Assembly: GCF_051020955.1 (NCBI RefSeq)
Contig: NW_027477002.1
Span: forward strand, 1 to 64,000
Direction of reading: 5' to 3'
Length of the DNA: 64,000 nt
Source: Megalopta genalis
Taxonomy: Eukaryota; Arthropoda; Insecta; Hymenoptera; Halictidae
The translations under genes were made by a program, and so were the position numbers. The notes under the pieces were generated by a model. It was not told where the DNA came from and did not search any database. It worked only from the letters and a program-made list of their open reading frames with translations. Positions 50,281 to 63,659 of this stretch are shown in pieces; positions within the stretch are counted from its first letter, which is position 1, and the number at the start of each line of letters is the position of its first letter.

Positions 50281-51206
50281 ACACATATGATTTAGCTTCA
50301 AATACTTGCGATATAAGTGATATAGCTTCAAAAGCTGTAGGAACAAACGAGGTAGCTTCAATTCCATGCGAGACACATGATTTAGCTTCAAATCAATGCG
50401 ATGTAGAAGGTTTAGCTTCAAATCCAAACGAAACACATGTTTTAGCTTCAAATCAATGCGATGTAGAAGGTTTAGCTTCAAATCCATACGAAACACATGA
50501 TTTAGCTTCAAATCAATTCGAAGGGCAAGGCTTAGATTCAAATCCATGCGAAACAAATGATTTAGCTTCAGATGAATGCGAAGTAGAAGGTTCAGCTTCA
50601 AATCCATGCGGCACATATGATTTAGCTTTAAATACTTGCGATATAAGTGACATAGTTTCAAATGGAGGCCAAACGAACGAGTTAGCTTCAAATCCATGCG
50701 AAACACATGATTTATCTTCAAATCAAAGCGATGTAGAACGTTTAGCTTCAAATCCATGCGATACACAAGATTTAGCTTCAAATGAATGCGATGTAGTAGG
50801 TTCAGCTTCAAATCCATGCGACACATATGATTTAGCTTCAAATACTTGCGATATAAGTGATATAGCTTCACAAGCTGTAGGAACAAACGAGGTAGCTTCA
50901 AATCCATGCGAAACACATGATTCAGCTGCAAATCAATGCGATGTAGAAGGTTTAGCTACAAATCCATGCGAGACACATTATTTAGCTGCAAATCAGTGCG
51001 AAGTAGAAGGCTCGGGTTCAAATCAATGCGATTCAAATGGTTCATATTCAAATACTTGTGAAAGACATGATTTAGCTTCAACTGCATGCGAAACACATGA
51101 TTTAGCTTCAAATCAATGCGATGTAGAAGGTTTTGCTTCAAATCCACGCGAAACAAATGATTTAGCTTCAAACACTTGGGGTATACGTGATATAGCTTCA
51201 AATGCA

Positions 51207-54200
51207 GACTAATCAAACGAGTTAGCTTAAAAATCAACGCGATACACATGATTTATCTTCAAACACTTGCGATATAAGTGATGTAGATTCAACTGCAGGC
51301 AAAACGAACGAGTTGGCTTCAAATCCATGCGAAACACATGATATAGCTGCTAATCAATGTGATGTAGAAGGTTTAGCTTCAAATCCATGCGATACACAAG
51401 ATTTAGCTTCAAATCAATGCGATGTAGAAGGTTCAGCTTCAAATCCATGCGACACATATGATTTAGCTTCAAATACTTGTGATATAAGTGATATAGCTTC
51501 AAAAGCTGGAGGAACAAACGAGGTAGCTTCAAATCCATGCGAAACACATGATCCAGCTGCAAATCGATGCGATGTAGAAGGTTTAGCTTCAAATCCATGC
51601 GATACACATGATTTAGATTCAAATCAATGCGATGTGGAAGGTTTAGCTTCAAATCCATGCGATACACAAGATTTAGCTTCAAATCAATGCGATGTAGTAG
51701 GTTCAGCTACAAATCCATGCGAAACACATGATTTAGCTGCAAATCAATGCGATGTAGAAGGTTTAGCTTCAAATCCATACGAAACACATGATTTAGCTTC
51801 AAATGAATTCGAAGGGCAAGGCTTAGATTCAAATCCATGCGAAACAAATGATTTAGCTTCAGATGAATGCGAAGTAGAAGGCTCAGCTTCAAATCCATGC
51901 GAAACAAATGGTTTAGCTACAAATACTTGTGATATAGATTATTTAGCTACAACTGCATGCGAAACTAACGAGTTAGCTTCAAATCCATGCGATACACATG
52001 ATTTAGCTTCAAATCAATGCGATGTGGAAGGTTTAGCTTCAAATCCATGCGATACACAAGATTTAGCTTCAAATCAATGCGATGTAGTAGGTTCAGCTTC
52101 AAATCCATGCGACACATATGATTTAGCTTCAAATACTTGCGATATAAGTGATATAGCTTCAAAAGCTGTAGGAACAAACGAGGTAGCTTCAAATCCATGC
52201 GAAACACATGATTCAGCTGTTAATCAATGCGATGTAGAAGGTTTAGCTACAAATCCATGCGAGACACATTATTTAGCTGCAAATCAGTGCGAAGTAGAAG
52301 GCTCGGGTTCAAATCAATGCGATTCAAATGGTTAATATTCAAATACTTGTGAAAGACATGATTTAGCTTCAACTGCATGCGAAACACATGATTTAGCTTC
52401 AAATCAATGCGATGTAGAAGGTTTTGCTTCAAATCCACGCGAAACAAATGATTTAGCTTCAAACACTTGGGGTATACGTGATATAGCTTCAAATGCAGAC
52501 TAATCAAACGAGTTAGCTTAAAAATCAACGCGATACACATGATTTATCTTCAAACACTTGCGATATAAGTGATGTAGATTCAACTGCAGGCAAAACGAAA
52601 GAGTTAGCTTCAAATCCATGCGAAACACGTGATATAGCTGCTAATCAATGTGATGTAGAAGGTTTAGCTTCAAATCCATGCGATACACAAGATTTAGCTT
52701 CAAATCAATGCGATGTAGAAGGTTCAGCTTCAAATCCATGCGACACATATGATTTAGCTTCAAATACTTGCGATATAAGTGATATAGCTTCAAAAGCTGG
52801 AGGAACAAACGAGGTAGCTTCAAATCCATGCGAAACACATGATTCAGCTGCAAATCGATGCGATGTAGAAGGTTTAGCTTCAAATCCATGCGATACACAT
52901 GATTTAGATTCAAATCAATGCGATGTGGAAGGTTTAGCTTCAAATCCATGCGATACACAAGATTTAGCTTCAAATCAATGAGATGTAGTAGGTTCAGCTT
53001 CAAATCCATGCGACACATATGATTTAGCTTCAAATCAATGCGATGTAGAAGGTTTAGCTTCAAATCCACGCGAAACAAATGGTTTAGCTACAAATACTTG
53101 TGATATACATTATTTAGCTACAACTGCTTGCGAAACTAACGAGTTAGCTTCAAATCTATGCGAAACACACGATTTATCTTCAAATCAATGCGATGTAGAA
53201 GGTTTTGCTTCAAATCCACGCGAAACAAATGATTTAGCTTCAAACACTTGGGGTATACGTGATATAGCTTCAAATGCAGACTAATCAAACGAGTTAGCTT
53301 AAAAATCAACGCGATACACATGATTTATCTTCAAACACTTGCGATATAAGTGATGTAGATTCAACTGCAGGCAAAACGAACGAGTTGGCTTCAAATCCAT
53401 GCGAAACGCATGATATAGCTGCTAATCAATGTGATGTAGAAGGTTTAGCTTCAAATCCATGCGATACACAAGATTTAGCTTCAAATCAATGCGATGTAGA
53501 AGGTTCAGCTTCAAATCCATGCGACACATATGATTTAGCTTCAAATACTTGTGATGTAAGTGATATAGCTTCAAAAGCTGGAGGAACAAACGAGGTAGCT
53601 TCAAATCCATGCGAAACACATGATCCAGCTGCAAATCGATGCGATGTAGAAGGTTTAGCTTCAAATCCATGCGATACACATGATTTAGATTCAAATCAAT
53701 GCGATGTGGAAGGTTTAGCTTCAAATCCATGCGATACACAAGATTTAGCTTCAAATCAATGCGATGTAGTAGGTTCAGCTACAAATCCATGCGAAACACA
53801 TGATTTAGCTGCAAATCAATGCGATGTAGAAGGTTTAGCTTCAAATCCATACGAAACACATGATTTAGCTTCAAATGAATTCGAAGGGCAAGGCTTAGAT
53901 TCAAATCCATGCGAAACAAATGATTTAGCTTCAGATGAATGCGAAGTAGAAGGCTCAGCTTCAAATCCATGCGAAACAAATGGTTTAGCTACAAATACTT
54001 GTGATATAGATTATTTAGCTACAACTGCATGCGAAACTAACGAGTTAGCTTCAAATCCATGCGATACACATGATTTAGCTTCAAATCAATGCGATGTGGA
54101 AGGTTTAGCTTCAAATCCATGCGATACACAAGATTTAGCTTCAAATCAATGCGATGTAGTAGGTTCAGCTTCAAATCCATGCGACACATATGATTTAGCT

Positions 54201-57200
54201 TCAAATACTTGCGATATAAGTGATATAGCTTCAAAAGCTGTAGGAACAAACGAGGTAGCTTCAAATCCATGCGAAACACATGATTCAGCTGTTAATCAAT
54301 GCGATGTAGAAGGTTTAGCTACAAATCCATGCGAGACACATTATTTAGCTGCAAATCAGTGCGAAGTAGAAGGCTCGGGTTCAAATCAATGCGATTCAAA
54401 TGGTTAATATTCAAATACTTGTGAAAGACATGATTTAGCTTCAACTGCATGCGAAACACATGATTTAGCTTCAAATCAATGCGATGTAGAAGGTTTTGCT
54501 TCAAATCCACGCGAAACAAATGATTTAGCTTCAAACACTTGGGGTATACGTGATATAGCTTCAAATGCAGACTAATCAAACGAGTTAGCTTAAAAATCAA
54601 CGCGATACACATGATTTATCTTCAAACACTTGCGATATAAGTGATGTAGATTCAACTGCAGGCAAAACGAAAGAGTTAGCTTCAAATCCATGCGAAACAC
54701 GTGATATAGCTGCTAATCAATGCGATGTAGAAGGTTTAGCTTCAAATCCATGCGATACACAAGATTTAGCTTCAAATCAATGCGATGTAGAAGGTTCAGC
54801 TTCAAATCCATGCGACACATATGATTTAGCTTCAAATACTTGCGATATAAGTGATATAGCTTCAAAAGCTGGAGGAACAAACGAGGTAGCTTCAAATCCA
54901 TGCGAAACACATGATTCAGCTGCAAATCGATGCGATGTAGAAGGTTTAGCTTCAAATCCATGCGATACACATGATTTAGATTCAAATCAATGCGATGTGG
55001 AAGGTTTAGCTTCAAATCCATGCGATACACAAGATTTAGCTTCAAATCAATGAGATGTAGTAGGTTCAGCTTCAAATCCATGCGACACATATGATTTAGC
55101 TTCAAATCAATGCGATGTAGAAGGTTTAGCTTCAAATCCACGCGAAACAAATGGTTTAGCTACAAATACTTGTGATATACATTATTTAGCTACAACTGCT
55201 TGCGAAACTAACGAGTTAGCTTCAAATCTATGCGAAACACACGATTTATCTTCAAATCAATGCGATGTAGAAGGTTTTGCTTCAAATCCACGCGAAACAA
55301 ATGATTTAGCTTCAAACACTTGGGGTATACGTGATATAGCTTCAAATGCAGACTAATCAAACGAGTTAGCTTAAAAATCAACGCGATACACATGATTTAT
55401 CTTCAAACACTTGCGATATAAGTGATGTAGATTCAACTGCAGGCAAAACGAACGAGTTGGCTTCAAATCCATGCGAAACGCATGATATAGCTGCTAATCA
55501 ATGTGATGTAGAAGGTTTAGCTTCAAATCCATGCGATACACAAGATTTAGCTTCAAATCAATGCGATGTAGAAGGTTCAGCTTCAAATCCATGCGACACA
55601 TATGATTTAGCTTCAAATACTTGTGATGTAAGTGATATAGCTTCAAAAGCTGGAGGAACAAACGAGGTAGCTTCAAATCCATGCGAAACACATGATCCAG
55701 CTGCAAATCGATGCGATGTAGAAGGTTTAGCTTCAAATCCATGCGATACACATGATTTAGATTCAAATCAATGCGATGTGGAAGGTTTAGCTTCAAATCC
55801 ATGCGATACACAAGATTTAGCTTCAAATCAATGCGATGTAGTAGGTTCAGCTACAAATCCATGCGAAACACATGATTTAGCTGCAAATCAATGCGATGTA
55901 GAAGGTTTAGCTTCAAATCCATACGAAACACATGATTTAGCTTCAAATGAATTCGAAGGGCAAGGCTTAGATTCAAATCCATGCGAAACAAATGATTTAG
56001 CTTCAGATGAATGCGAAGTAGAAGGCTCAGCTTCAAATCCATGCGAAACAAATGGTTTAGCTACAAATACTTGTGATATAGATTATTTAGCTACAACTGC
56101 ATGCGAAACTAACGAGTTAGCTTCAAATCCATGCGATACACATGATTTAGCTTCAAATCAATGCGATGTGGAAGGTTTAGCTTCAAATCCATGCGATACA
56201 CAAGATTTAGCTTCAAATCAATGCGATGTAGTAGGTTCAGCTTCAAATCCATGCGACACATATGATTTAGCTTCAAATACTTGCGATATAAGTGATATAG
56301 CTTCAAAAGCTGTAGGAACAAACGAGGTAGCTTCAAATCCATGCGAAACACATGATTCAGCTGTTAATCAATGCGATGTAGAAGGTTTAGCTACAAATCC
56401 ATGCGAGACACATTATTTAGCTGCAAATCAGTGCGAAGTAGAAGGCTCGGGTTCAAATCAATGCGATTCAAATGGTTAATATTCAAATACTTGTGAAAGA
56501 CATGATTTAGCTTCAACTGCATGCGAAACACATGATTTAGCTTCAAATCAATGCGATGTAGAAGGTTTTGCTTCAAATCCACGCGAAACAAATGATTTAG
56601 CTTCAAACACTTGGGGTATACGTGATATAGCTTCAAATGCAGACTAATCAAACGAGTTAGCTTAAAAATCAAAGCGATACACATGATTTATCTTCAAACA
56701 CTTGCGATATAAGTGATGTAGATTCAACTGCAGGCAAAACGAAAGAGTTAGCTTCAAATCCATGCGAAACACGTGATATAGCTGCTAATCAATGTGATGT
56801 AGAAGGTTTAGCTTCAAATCCATGCGATACACAAGATTTAGCTTCAAATCAATGCGATGTAGAAGGTTCAGCTTCAAATCCATGCGACACATATGATTTA
56901 GCTTCAAATACTTGCGATATAAGTGATATAGCTTCAAAAGCTGGAGGAACAAACGAGGTAGCTTCAAATCCATGCGAAACACATGATTCAGCTGCAAATC
57001 GATGCGATGTAGAAGGTTTAGCTTCAAATCCATGCGATACACATGATTTAGATTCAAATCAATGCGATGTGGAAGGTTTAGCTTCAAATCCATGCGATAC
57101 ACAAGATTTAGCTTCAAATCAATGAGATGTAGTAGGTTCAGCTTCAAATCCATGCGACACATATGATTTAGCTTCAAATCAATGCGATGTAGAAGGTTTA

Positions 57201-57345
57201 GCTTCAAATCCACGCGAAACAAATGGTTTAGCTACAAATACTTGTGATATACATTATTTAGCTACAACTGCTTGCGAAACTAACGAGTTAGCTTCAAATC
57301 TATGCGAAACACACGATTTATCTTCAAATCAATGCGATGTAGAAG
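51207..57345. repeat. 2,072-bp tandem triplication
   Basis: Three copies begin at 51,207, 53,279 and 55,351. The third is cut short near 57,345, where a nonsense-pair module takes over. Each copy carries two +1 blocks of the form 'gcttaaaaatcaacgcg', 1,291 and 781 bp apart, so 2,072 equals 69 x 30 + 2. I see only a handful of substitutions between copies (for example 'aaacacatgatat' against 'aaacgcatgatat'; 'gatataagtg' against 'gatgtaagtg'). This is the most homogeneous and probably youngest amplification in the window. Part of the left module also occurs at 47,636-47,850. Confidence 0.95.
51313..52335 (+). other. 340-codon + strand frame repeated in each 2,072-bp copy, probably not a gene
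   Basis: The same open frame is found at 51,313-52,335, 53,385-54,407 and 55,457-56,479, one per copy. It reads ASNPCETHDL-like decapeptides and ends in TAA where 'ggttcata' became 'ggttaata'. The frame is preserved because the copies are recent, not necessarily because of selection: the intervals between frames carry two +1 blocks and TAA stops. No start context, unique terminus or domain is visible. Confidence 0.75.
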
Positions 57346-59556
57346 GTTTAGCTTCAAATCAATAAGAGGTAGAAGGTTTAGCTTCAAATCAATAGAATAT
57401 AGAAGGTTTAGCTTCAAATCAATGCGATGTAGAAGGTTTAGCTTCAACTCCATACGAAACACATGATTTAGCTTCAAATCAATTCGAAGGGCAAGGCTTA
57501 GATTCAAATCCATGCGAAACAAATGATTTAGCTTCAGATGAATGCGACGTAGAAGGCTCAGCTTCAAATCCATGCGGCACATATGATTTAGCTTTAAATA
57601 CTTGCGATATAAGTGACATAGTTTCAAATGGAGGCGAAACGAACGAGTTAGCTTCAAATCTATGCGAAGCACATGATTTAGCTGCAAATCAATGTGATGT
57701 AGAAGGTTTAGCTTCAAATCCATGCGATACACAAGATTTAGCTTCAAATCAATGCGAAGTAGAAGGCGTAGCTTCAAATCCATGCGAAACAAATGGTTTA
57801 GCTACAAATACTTGTGAAAGACATGATTTAGCTTCAACTGCATGCGAAACACATGATGTAGATTCAAATCAATGCGATGTAGAAGGTTTTGCTTCAAATC
57901 CATGCAAAACAAGTGATTTATCTTCCAATTAATGCGAAGTAGAAGGCTTAGCTTCAAATCCATGCGAATCAAATGGTTTAGCTTCACATACTTGTGATAT
58001 ACGTTATTTAGATTTAACTGCATCCGCAACGAACGAGTTAGCTTCAAATCCATGCGAAACACATGAATCAGCTGCAAATTAATGCAATGTAGAAGGTTTA
58101 GCTTCAAATCCATGCGAAACAAATGATATAGCTTCAAACGCTTGGGGTGTAAGTGATATAGCTTCAAATGACGACTAATCAAACGAGTTAGCTTCAAAAT
58201 CCACGCGATACACATGATTTAGCTTCAAATACTAGCGATATAAGTGATGTAGATTCAACTGCAGGCGAAACGAACGTGTTATCTTCTTATCCATGCGAAA
58301 CACATGATTTAGCTGCAAATCAATGCGATGTAGAAGGTTTGTATTCAAATCCATGCGATACACATGATTAAGATTCAAATCAATGCGATGTAGAAGGTTT
58401 AGCTTCATATCCAAGTGTAACACATGATTTAGCTTCAAATATTTGCGATATAAGTGATATAGCTTCGAATACAGGCGAAACGATCGAGTTAGCTTCAAAT
58501 CCATGCGAAACACATGAATCAGCTGCAAATCAATGCAATGTAGAAGGTTTAGCTTCAAATCCATGCGAAACACACGATTTATCTTCAAATCAATGCGATG
58601 TAGAAGGTTTGCTTAAAATCTATAACAGGTAGATGGTTTAGCTTCAAATCAATGGAATATAGAAGGTTTAGCTTCAAATAAATGCGATGTAGAAGGTTTA
58701 GCTTCAAATCCATGCGATACACAAGATTTAGCTTCAAATCAATGCGATGTATTAGGTTCAGCTTCAAATCCATGCGACACATATGATTTAGCTTCAAATA
58801 CTTGCGATATAAGTGATATAGCTTCAAAAGCTGTAGGAACAAACGAGGTAGCTTCAATTCCATGCGAGACACATGATTTAGCTTCAAATCAATGCGATGT
58901 AGAAGGTTTAGCTTCATATCCAAGTGTAACACATGATTTAGCTTCAAATATTTGCGATATAAGTGATATAGCTTCGAATACAGGCGAAACGAACGAGTTA
59001 GCTTCAAATCCATGCGAAACACATGAATCAGCTGCAAATCAATGCAATGTAGAAGGTTTAGCTTCAAATCCATGCGAAACACATGATTTAGCTGCAAATC
59101 AATGCGATGTAGAAAGTTTAGCTTCAAATCCATACGAAACACATGATTTAGCTTCAAATCAATTCGAAGGAAAAGGCTTAGATTCAAATCCATGCGAAAC
59201 AAATGCTTTAGCTTCAAATCAATGCGAAGTAGAAGGCGTAGCTTCAAATCCATGCGAAACAAATGGTTTAGCTACAAATACTTGTGATATACATTATTTA
59301 GCTACAACTGCTTGCGAAACTAACGAGTTAGCTTCAAATCTATGCGAAACACACGATTTATCTTCAAATCAATGCGATGTAGAAGGTTTAGCTTCAAATC
59401 AATAAGAGGTAGAAGGTTTAGCTTCAAATCAATAGAATATAGAAGGTTTAGCTTCAAATCAATGCGATGTAGAAGGTTTAGCTTCAAATCCATACGAAAC
59501 ACATGATTTAGCTTCAAATCAATTCGAAGGGCAAGCCTTAGTTTCAAATCCATGCG
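57346..59556. repeat. 1.8-kb segmental repeat, second copy, with joining module
   Basis: 57,346-57,737 is related to the 46.4- and 47.0-kb modules. 57,738-59,556 is the second copy of 48,462-50,280, with the same +1 block (58,173), -1 block (58,607) and nonsense pair. Differences are few, such as 'gaaggaaaaggc' at 59,166 against 'gaaggacaaggc'. Confidence 0.9.
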
Positions 59557-62500
59557 AAACAAATGATTTAGCTTCAGATGAATGCGAAGTAGAAGGCTCA
59601 GTTTCAAATCCATGCGGCACATATGATTTAGCTTTAAATACTTGCGATATAAGTGACATAGTTTCAAATGGAGGCGAAACGAACGAGTTAGCTTCAAATC
59701 CATGCGAAACACATGATTTAGCTGCAAATCAATGTGATGTAGAAGGTTTAGCTTCAAATCCATGCGATACACAAGATTTAGCTTCAAATCAATGCGATGT
59801 AGAAGGTTCAGCTTCAAACCCATGCGACACATATGATTTAGCTTCAAATACTTGCGATATAAGTGATATAGCTTCAAAAGCTGGAGGAACAAACGAGGAG
59901 GCTTCAATTCCATGCGAAACAAATGATTTAGCTTCAAATCAATGCGAAGTAGAAGGCGTAGCTTCAAATCCATGCGAAACAAATGGTTTAGCTACAAATA
60001 CTTGTGATATAGATTATTTAGCTACAACTGCATGCGAAACTAACGAGTTAGCTTCAAATCCATGCGATACACATGATTTAGCTTCAAATGAATGCGATGT
60101 GGAAGCTTTAGCTTCAAATCCATGCGATACACAAGATTTAGCTTCCAATCAATGCGATGTAGTAGGTTCAGCTTCAAATCCATGCGACACATATGATTTA
60201 GCTTCAAATACTTGCGATATAAGTGATATAGCTTCAAAAGCTGTAGGAACAAACGAGGTAGCTTCAATTCCATGCGAGACACATGACTTATATTCAAATC
60301 CATGCGAAACACATGATTTAGCTGCAAATCAATGTGATGTAGAAGGCTTAGCTTCAAATCCATGCGATACACACGATTTATCTTCAAATCAATGCGATGT
60401 AGAAGGTTCAGCTTCAAACCCATGCGACACATATGATTTAGCTTCAAATACTTGCGATATAAGTGATATAGTTTCAAAAGCTGGAGGAACAAACGAGGAG
60501 GCTTCAAATCCATGCGAAACAAATGGTTTAGCTACAAATACTTGTGATATAGATTATTTAGCTACAACTGCATGCGAAACTAACGAGTTAGCTTCAAATC
60601 CATGCGAAACTCACGATTTATCTTCAAATCAATGCGATGTAGAAAGTTTAGCTTCAAATCCATACGAAACACATGATTTAGCTTCAAATCAATTCGAAGG
60701 ACAAGGCTTAGATTCAAATCCATGCGAAACAAGTGATTTAGCTTCAAATGAATGCGAAGTAGAAGGCTTAGCTTCAAATCCATGCAAAACAAATGGTTTA
60801 GCTACAAATACTTGTGATATACATTATTTAGCTACAACTGCATGCGAAACAAACGAGTTAGCTACAAATCCATGCGATACACATGATTCAGCTTCAAATC
60901 TATGCGATGTAGAAGGTTTAGCTTCAAATCCATGCCATACTCAAGATTTAGCTTCCAATCATTGAGATGTAGAAGGTTTAGCTTCAAATCCATACGAAAC
61001 ACATGATTTAGCTTCAAATCAATTCGAAGGACAAGGCTTAGATTCAAATCCATGCGAAACAAATGATTTAGCTTCAAATGAATGCGAAGTAGAAGGCTTA
61101 GCTTCAAATCCATGCAAAACAAATGGTTTAGCTACAAATACTTGTGATATACGTCATTTAGCTACAATTGCATGCGAAACGAACGAGTTAGCTTCAAATC
61201 CATGCGAAACACATGATTTAGCTGCAAATCAATGCGATAAAGAAGGTATAGCTTCAAATCCATGCGAAACAAATGATATAGCTTCAAACACTTGGGGTGT
61301 AAGTGATATAGCTTCAAATGAAGACTAATCAATCGTGTCAGCTTCAAAATCCATGCGACACACATGATTTAGCTTCAAATCAATGCGATGTAGAAGGGTT
61401 AGCATCAAATCCATGCGAAGCAAATGATTTAGCATCAGATACTTCTGATATAACTGATAAATATTCAAATGCAGGGGAAACAAACGAGTTAGCATCAAAT
61501 CCACGCAAAACACATAATTTAGCTGCAAATCAATGCGATGTAGAAGGTTTAGATTCAAAACAATAAGAGGTAGAAGGTTTAGCTTCAAATCAATAGAATG
61601 TAGAAGGTTTAGCTTCTAATCAATGCGATGTAGAAGGTTTAGCTTCAAATCCATGCGATACACAAGATTTAGATTCTAATCAATGCGATGTAGAAGGATC
61701 AGCTTCAAATCCAAGCGACACATATGATTTAGCTTCATATACTTGCGATATAAGTGATATAGCTTCAAAAGCTGGAGGAACAAACGAGGAAGCTTCAATT
61801 CCATGCGAAACAAATGATTTAACTTCAAATCAATGCGAAGTAGAAGGCTTAGCTTCAGATCCATGCGATACACAAGATTTAGCTTCAAATCAATGCGATG
61901 TAGTAGGTTCAGCATTAAATCCATGCGATATAAGTGACATAGCTTCAAAAGCTGGAGGAACAAACTAGGTGGCTTCAATTCCATGCGAAACAAATGGTTT
62001 AGCTTCAAATCAATGCGAAGTAGAAGGCGTAGCTTCAAATCCATGCGAAACAAATGGTTTAACTACAAATACTTGTGATATACATTATTTAGCTACAACT
62101 GCATGCGAAACAAACGAGTTAACTTCAAATCCATGCGATGCACATGATTTAGCTTCAAATCAATGCGATGTAGAAGGTTCAGCTTCAAATCCATACGAAA
62201 CACATGATTTAGCTTCAAATACTTGCGATGTAAGTGATATAGTTTCGAATACAGGCGAAACGAACGAGTTAGCTTCAAATCCATGCGAAACACATGATTT
62301 ATCTGCAAATCAATGCGATGGAGAAGGTTTACCTTCAAATCCATGCGAAACAAATGATATAGTTTCAAACACTTGTGGTGTAAGTGATATAGCTTCAAAT
62401 GAAGGCTAATCAAACGAGTTAGCTTCAAAATCCACGCGATATACATGATTTAGCTTCAAATACTAGCGATATAAGTCATGTAGATTCAACTGCAGGCGAA

Positions 62501-63659
62501 CCGAACGAGTTAGTTTCAAATCCATGCGATATAAGTGATATAGCTTCGAATACAGGCGAAACGAACGAGTTAGCTTCAAATCCATGCGAAACACATGATT
62601 TAGCTTCAAATCAATGCGATGTAGAAGGTTTAGCTTCAAATCCATGCAAAACAAGTGATTTATCTTCCAATTAATGCGAAGTAGAAGGCTTAGCTTCAAA
62701 TCCATGCGAATCAAATGGTTTAGCTTCAAATACTTGTGATATACGTTATTTAGATTTAACTGCATGCGCAACGAACGAGTCAGCTTCAAATCGATGCGAA
62801 ACACATGATTTAGCTGCAAATCAATGCGATGAAGAAGATTTAGCTTCAAATCCAATGCGAAACAAATGATATAGCTTCAAACACATGGGGTGTAAGTGAT
62901 ATAGCTTCAAATGAAGACTAATCAATCTTGTTAGCTTCAAAATCCATGCGATACACATGATTTAGCTTCAAATCAATGCGATGTAGAAGGTTTAGCTTCA
63001 AATCAATGCGATGTAGAAGGATTAGCTTCAAATCCATGCGAAACAAATGATTTAGCATCAGATACTTCTGATATAACTGATATAGCTTCAAATGCAGGGG
63101 AAACAAACGAGTTAGCATCAAACCCATGCAAAACACATGATTTAGCTGCAAATCAATGCGATGTAGAAGGTTTAGCTTCAAAACAATAAGAGGTAGAATG
63201 TTTAGCTTCAAATCAATAGAATGTAGAAGCTTTAGCTTCAAATCAATGCGATGTAGAAGGTTTAGCTTCAAATCCATACGAAACACATGATTTACCTTCA
63301 AATCAATTCGAAGGACAAGGCTTAGATTCAAATCCATGCGAAACAAATGATTTAGCTTCAAATCAATACGATATAGAAGGTTTAGCTTCAAATCCATGCG
63401 ATACACAAGATTTAGCTTCAAATCAATGCGATGTAGTAGGTTCAGCTTCAAATCCATGCTATATACATGCTTTATCTTCAAATCAATGCGATGTAGAAGG
63501 TTTAGCTTCAAATCCATGCGATACACAAGATTTAGCTTCAAATCAATGCAATGTAGTAGGTTCAACTTCAAATCCATGCGAAACATATGATGTAGCTTCA
63601 AATACTTGCGATATAAGTGATATAGCTTCAAAAGCTGTAGGAACAAACGAGGTAGCTTC
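59557..63659. repeat. Right-hand mosaic block
   Basis: The block holds DISD/AVGTNE and AGGTNE five-unit series, 'caattcgaaggacaaggc' modules and nonsense pairs at about 61,560 and 63,184. +1 blocks at about 61,323, 62,404 and 62,916 are separated by 1,081 bp (30n+1) and 512 bp (30n+2; an extra A in 'ccaatgcgaaac' near 62,853 supplies the second base). The 62.4-kb marker region is a further relative of the 40.4- and 42.5-kb modules. Confidence 0.85.

Noticed and set aside
51313..56479. Three paralogous + strand genes of 340 codons
   Set aside because: They are the same stretch of a recent 2,072-bp tandem repeat. Their conservation follows from recent copying, and stops and frameshifts separate them.
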